From Rhizobium sp. BT03 (lineage in GTDB: Bacteria; Pseudomonadota; Alphaproteobacteria; Rhizobiales; Rhizobiaceae): DNA of 64,000 bases. The notes below the pieces were generated by a model. That model worked only from the letters and a program-made list of their open reading frames with translations, searched no databases and had not been told where the DNA came from. Position numbers and translations under genes: made by a program. The stretch is taken from NCBI RefSeq assembly GCF_030053155.1, contig NZ_CP125640.1, positions 1,860,001-1,924,000 on the forward strand. The letters are read 5' to 3'. Shown here in pieces: positions 62,030 to 64,000 of the stretch (positions are counted from its first letter, which is position 1; every line of letters begins with the position of its first letter).

Positions 62030-64000
62030 GTGCGTGCGTCGGCGATCGACAGCCATGCCAGAACATTTCCTTCACGGAGTTGGGTTTTGAACAGCAAAGT
62101 TTCGTTCTCTGCGGCATCCAGAGATTACCAGGCGGGCCGCTACACACAGTCCTTGGCGACGCTCAACCAGCTCATGGATATCCAGCAGGACGCCAAGACC
62201 TACGCGCTGCTGGCCAAGAACCTCGTGCAGCTCGGCTTCAAGGCTGATGCCGCGAAAGCCTATGGCCTGGCCGGCAACTGCGAAGGGCCGAACGCCTACG
62301 AATACCAGAAACAGGCTGCCAAGCTGCACTATGAGATCGGCAACGAGGATGATGCTCTGCTGATCGCCATGCGAAACCTCGCCAAGGCACAGGACGACGC
62401 GGAACTCGCTTTCATCATCACCGCGATCTATCTGAAGCGCCAGCAGCGGGATATCATTCGCCCGTTCAAGACGGTGCTGTCACAGAGTTCCAATCCCGAT
62501 CATATGCGCCTGGCAGCCCTGCAGCTGAGCGACGATCTGAACGACGCAACCAACCAGAGCCTCTCGCGCAACCTCTTCAAGCGGTTTCCAGGCAATCTCG
62601 CATTCCGTTTCCTGCATCTGGTTTTCGCCCGCGAATTCAATGAGTTCGAAGAGGCCAGCAAACATCAGGCGGTGATCGACGCTGCACTGGCAAAGGGCGA
62701 TGTCGAGATCCTGCGCAAGGACAACCCGTTCTATCATCTGCACTGGTGCGGCAACGAGGATTTCAACCGCTATGCCACGATCGGCACCACCCCTCTCAAC
62801 CCGGAACGGGTGGCCTTCCGCCGCAACCAGCCGCACACATGGTCGAACAAGATCCGGATCGGCTACATGTCGTCGGACTTCTGGGATCGCCACGCGACGA
62901 TGAAACTCCTGCAGCGCATCCTCGAACTGCACGACAAGGACCGGTTCGAGGTGACGCTGTTCTGCCATACGGGTCCGGAATACCTGAAGCATAATGTTAC
63001 CGATCGCAGCCGCTGGGGCCGGATCGTCGACGTTCACGGCTTCTCCGACCAGGCGGTTCTGGCAGTCGTGCGTGAGCATAATATCGACATCATGGTCGAC
63101 CTGAAGGGCCATACGTCAGGCAGCCGCGCGGCGGCCTTCAACATGCCGCTGGCACCGGTACATGTCGGCTGGCTCGGTTTCCCCGGCAGCACGGTCAATG
63201 TCGATCTCGACTACGTCATCGGCGACCATTCGGTATTGCCCGAGGCGGCCAAGCCCTTCTACCACGAGAAATTCTGCCGGCTGCCGGAGAGCTATCAGCC
63301 GAACGACCCGATGCACCGCCCGACGCCGCGCCCCGTCACCCGCGAGCAGCTCGGCCTGCCGGAAGAGGCCTTCATCTTCGCCTCGTTCAACGGCAACCGC
63401 AAGATCACGCCTGAGGTCGTCAACAGTTGGTGCCGGATCCTCAAACGGGCGCCGAACAGCGTGCTCTGGCTGATGGCGAACACGCCGCGCAACCAGGCGA
63501 ACCTGTTGAAGCACTTCCAGACGGCAGGCATTTCGCCCAAGCGCATCATCTTCTGCCCGCGCGCGCCCTACGAACAACATATCGACCGTCAGCAGGCGGC
63601 CGACCTCGGCATCGATACCTTCCCCGTCAACGGCCACACGACCACCTCGGAGCAGCTCTGGGGCGGCCTGCCGGTTCTGACCGTCAAGGGCACCAACTTC
63701 GCCTCACGCGTCAGCGAGAGCCTGCTGCGGGCCATCGACCTGCCCGACCTCGTCGCAAGCGACCTGCAGGCCTACGAGGATCTCGCCGTCGAACTGGCGC
63801 AGAATCCCGGACGGATCGCGCAGTACAAGGCGCATCTGAAAGAGAAGCGCTATATCGCGCCGCTCTTCGACGCCGAACGTTTCTGCAATCATCTGGAACA
63901 GGCCTACGAAATCATGGCCGAGCGCGCCAAACAGCATCTCGAACCCGAGCACATGGACATTGCGGCGCTGCCGCCGCGCACGGCGCCGTTCGCGGCTGAG
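62030..64000 (+). CDS. Family-41 glycosyltransferase (SPINDLY/OGT-like), 3' end outside window
   Basis: At least 657 residues with no stop before the window ends. The first roughly 270 residues are helical and TPR-like (AKNLVQLGFKADAAKAYGLA). The rest is a GT41 catalytic region: RIGYMSSDFWDRHATMKLL, then DIMVDLKGHTSGSRAAAF, APVHVGWLGFPGS, DYVIGDHSVLP, FASFNGNRKITPEVVNSW, RIIFCPRAPYEQH and the nucleotide-sugar site DTFPVNGHTTTSEQLWGGLP. Such enzymes attach sugars (GlcNAc or fucose in eukaryotes) to Ser/Thr of proteins. Divergent from four flagellins, so flagellin glycosylation is a reasonable inference. Start is GTG 62030 (GGGAGG seven bases upstream) or TTG 62087 (GGAG upstream); no ATG is available nearby in frame. 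Confidence 0.9.
   Translation, partial: MRASAIDSHARTFPSRSWVLNSKVSFSAASRDYQAGRYTQSLATLNQLMDIQQDAKTYALLAKNLVQLGFKADAAKAYGLAGNCEGPNAYEYQKQAAKLHYEIGNEDDALLIAMRNLAKAQDDAELAFIITAIYLKRQQRDIIRPFKTVLSQSSNPDHMRLAALQLSDDLNDATNQSLSRNLFKRFPGNLAFRFLHLVFAREFNEFEEASKHQAVIDAALAKGDVEILRKDNPFYHLHWCGNEDFNRYATIGTTPLNPERVAFRRNQPHTWSNKIRIGYMSSDFWDRHATMKLLQRILELHDKDRFEVTLFCHTGPEYLKHNVTDRSRWGRIVDVHGFSDQAVLAVVREHNIDIMVDLKGHTSGSRAAAFNMPLAPVHVGWLGFPGSTVNVDLDYVIGDHSVLPEAAKPFYHEKFCRLPESYQPNDPMHRPTPRPVTREQLGLPEEAFIFASFNGNRKITPEVVNSWCRILKRAPNSVLWLMANTPRNQANLLKHFQTAGISPKRIIFCPRAPYEQHIDRQQAADLGIDTFPVNGHTTTSEQLWGGLPVLTVKGTNFASRVSESLLRAIDLPDLVASDLQAYEDLAVELAQNPGRIAQYKAHLKEKRYIAPLFDAERFCNHLEQAYEIMAERAKQHLEPEHMDIAALPPRTAPFAAE

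Noticed and set aside
61855..62247. ORF with MRRTGFKQAS start between flagellin 1 and the glycosyltransferase
   Set aside because: It overlaps the GT41 gene in another frame and has no recognisable pattern, although a GGAGG lies upstream of ATG 61933.

Overview
The window looks like a chromosomal segment of a fast-growing rhizobium, most likely the Rhizobium leguminosarum/etli group. This rests on a uniformly GC-rich codon pattern, rhizobial intergenic palindromes (including a RIME-type element), an alpha-glucoside agl operon beside zwf-pgl-edd, and a flagellar block with the alphaproteobacterial genes flaF, flbT, motC and rem in the order known from Sinorhizobium meliloti. The species call is inference. 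I saw no tRNA, rRNA, CRISPR array, insertion sequence, prophage or plasmid function.

Left part (1-25 kb), central metabolism and sensing: the end of a sensor histidine kinase; acetoacetyl-CoA synthetase; an AsmA-family protein; a four-gene polyamine-type ABC transporter (potFGHI order on the minus strand); a RamB/ScfR-type regulator divergent from isocitrate lyase (aceA) and a small downstream gene; a LysR regulator; two methyl-accepting chemotaxis proteins with a RIME-like repeat between them; a flavoprotein; and a glutamine-synthetase-like plus FAD-oxidase pair that resembles gamma-glutamyl-polyamine catabolism.

Middle (23-40 kb), sugar use and envelope: the Entner-Doudoroff operon zwf-pgl-edd, a small possible PilZ-type protein, then the agl system for alpha-glucosides (aglE binding protein, aglF and aglG permeases, aglA glucosidase, aglK ATPase) under a divergent LacI-type regulator aglR with two near-identical palindromic operators. 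Glucose released by AglA would feed the adjacent Entner-Doudoroff enzymes. folD, a Wzz/ExoP-like membrane protein and a WecG/TagA glycosyltransferase follow.

Right part (40-64 kb), motility: about 21.6 kb of minus-strand flagellar genes. Read in the direction of transcription these are four tandem flagellins, a FliH-like protein, motB, motC, fliK (motD), a lytic transglycosylase, rem, flgE, flgK, flgL, flaF, flbT, flgD, fliQ, flhA, fliR, a FliJ-like protein, a rod-binding protein and two uncharacterised small proteins. Divergent from the flagellins, and running off the right edge, is a large family-41 (SPINDLY/O-GlcNAc-transferase-like) glycosyltransferase, a candidate flagellin-modifying enzyme.

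Most of the window is ordinary rhizobial core genome. The points most worth following are the family-41 glycosyltransferase beside the flagellins, shared leader blocks and TTAA-N7-TTAA boxes between flagellin genes, cryptic export-chaperone-like genes, a perfect inverted repeat upstream of rem, and intergenic repeats that overlap gene stop codons.
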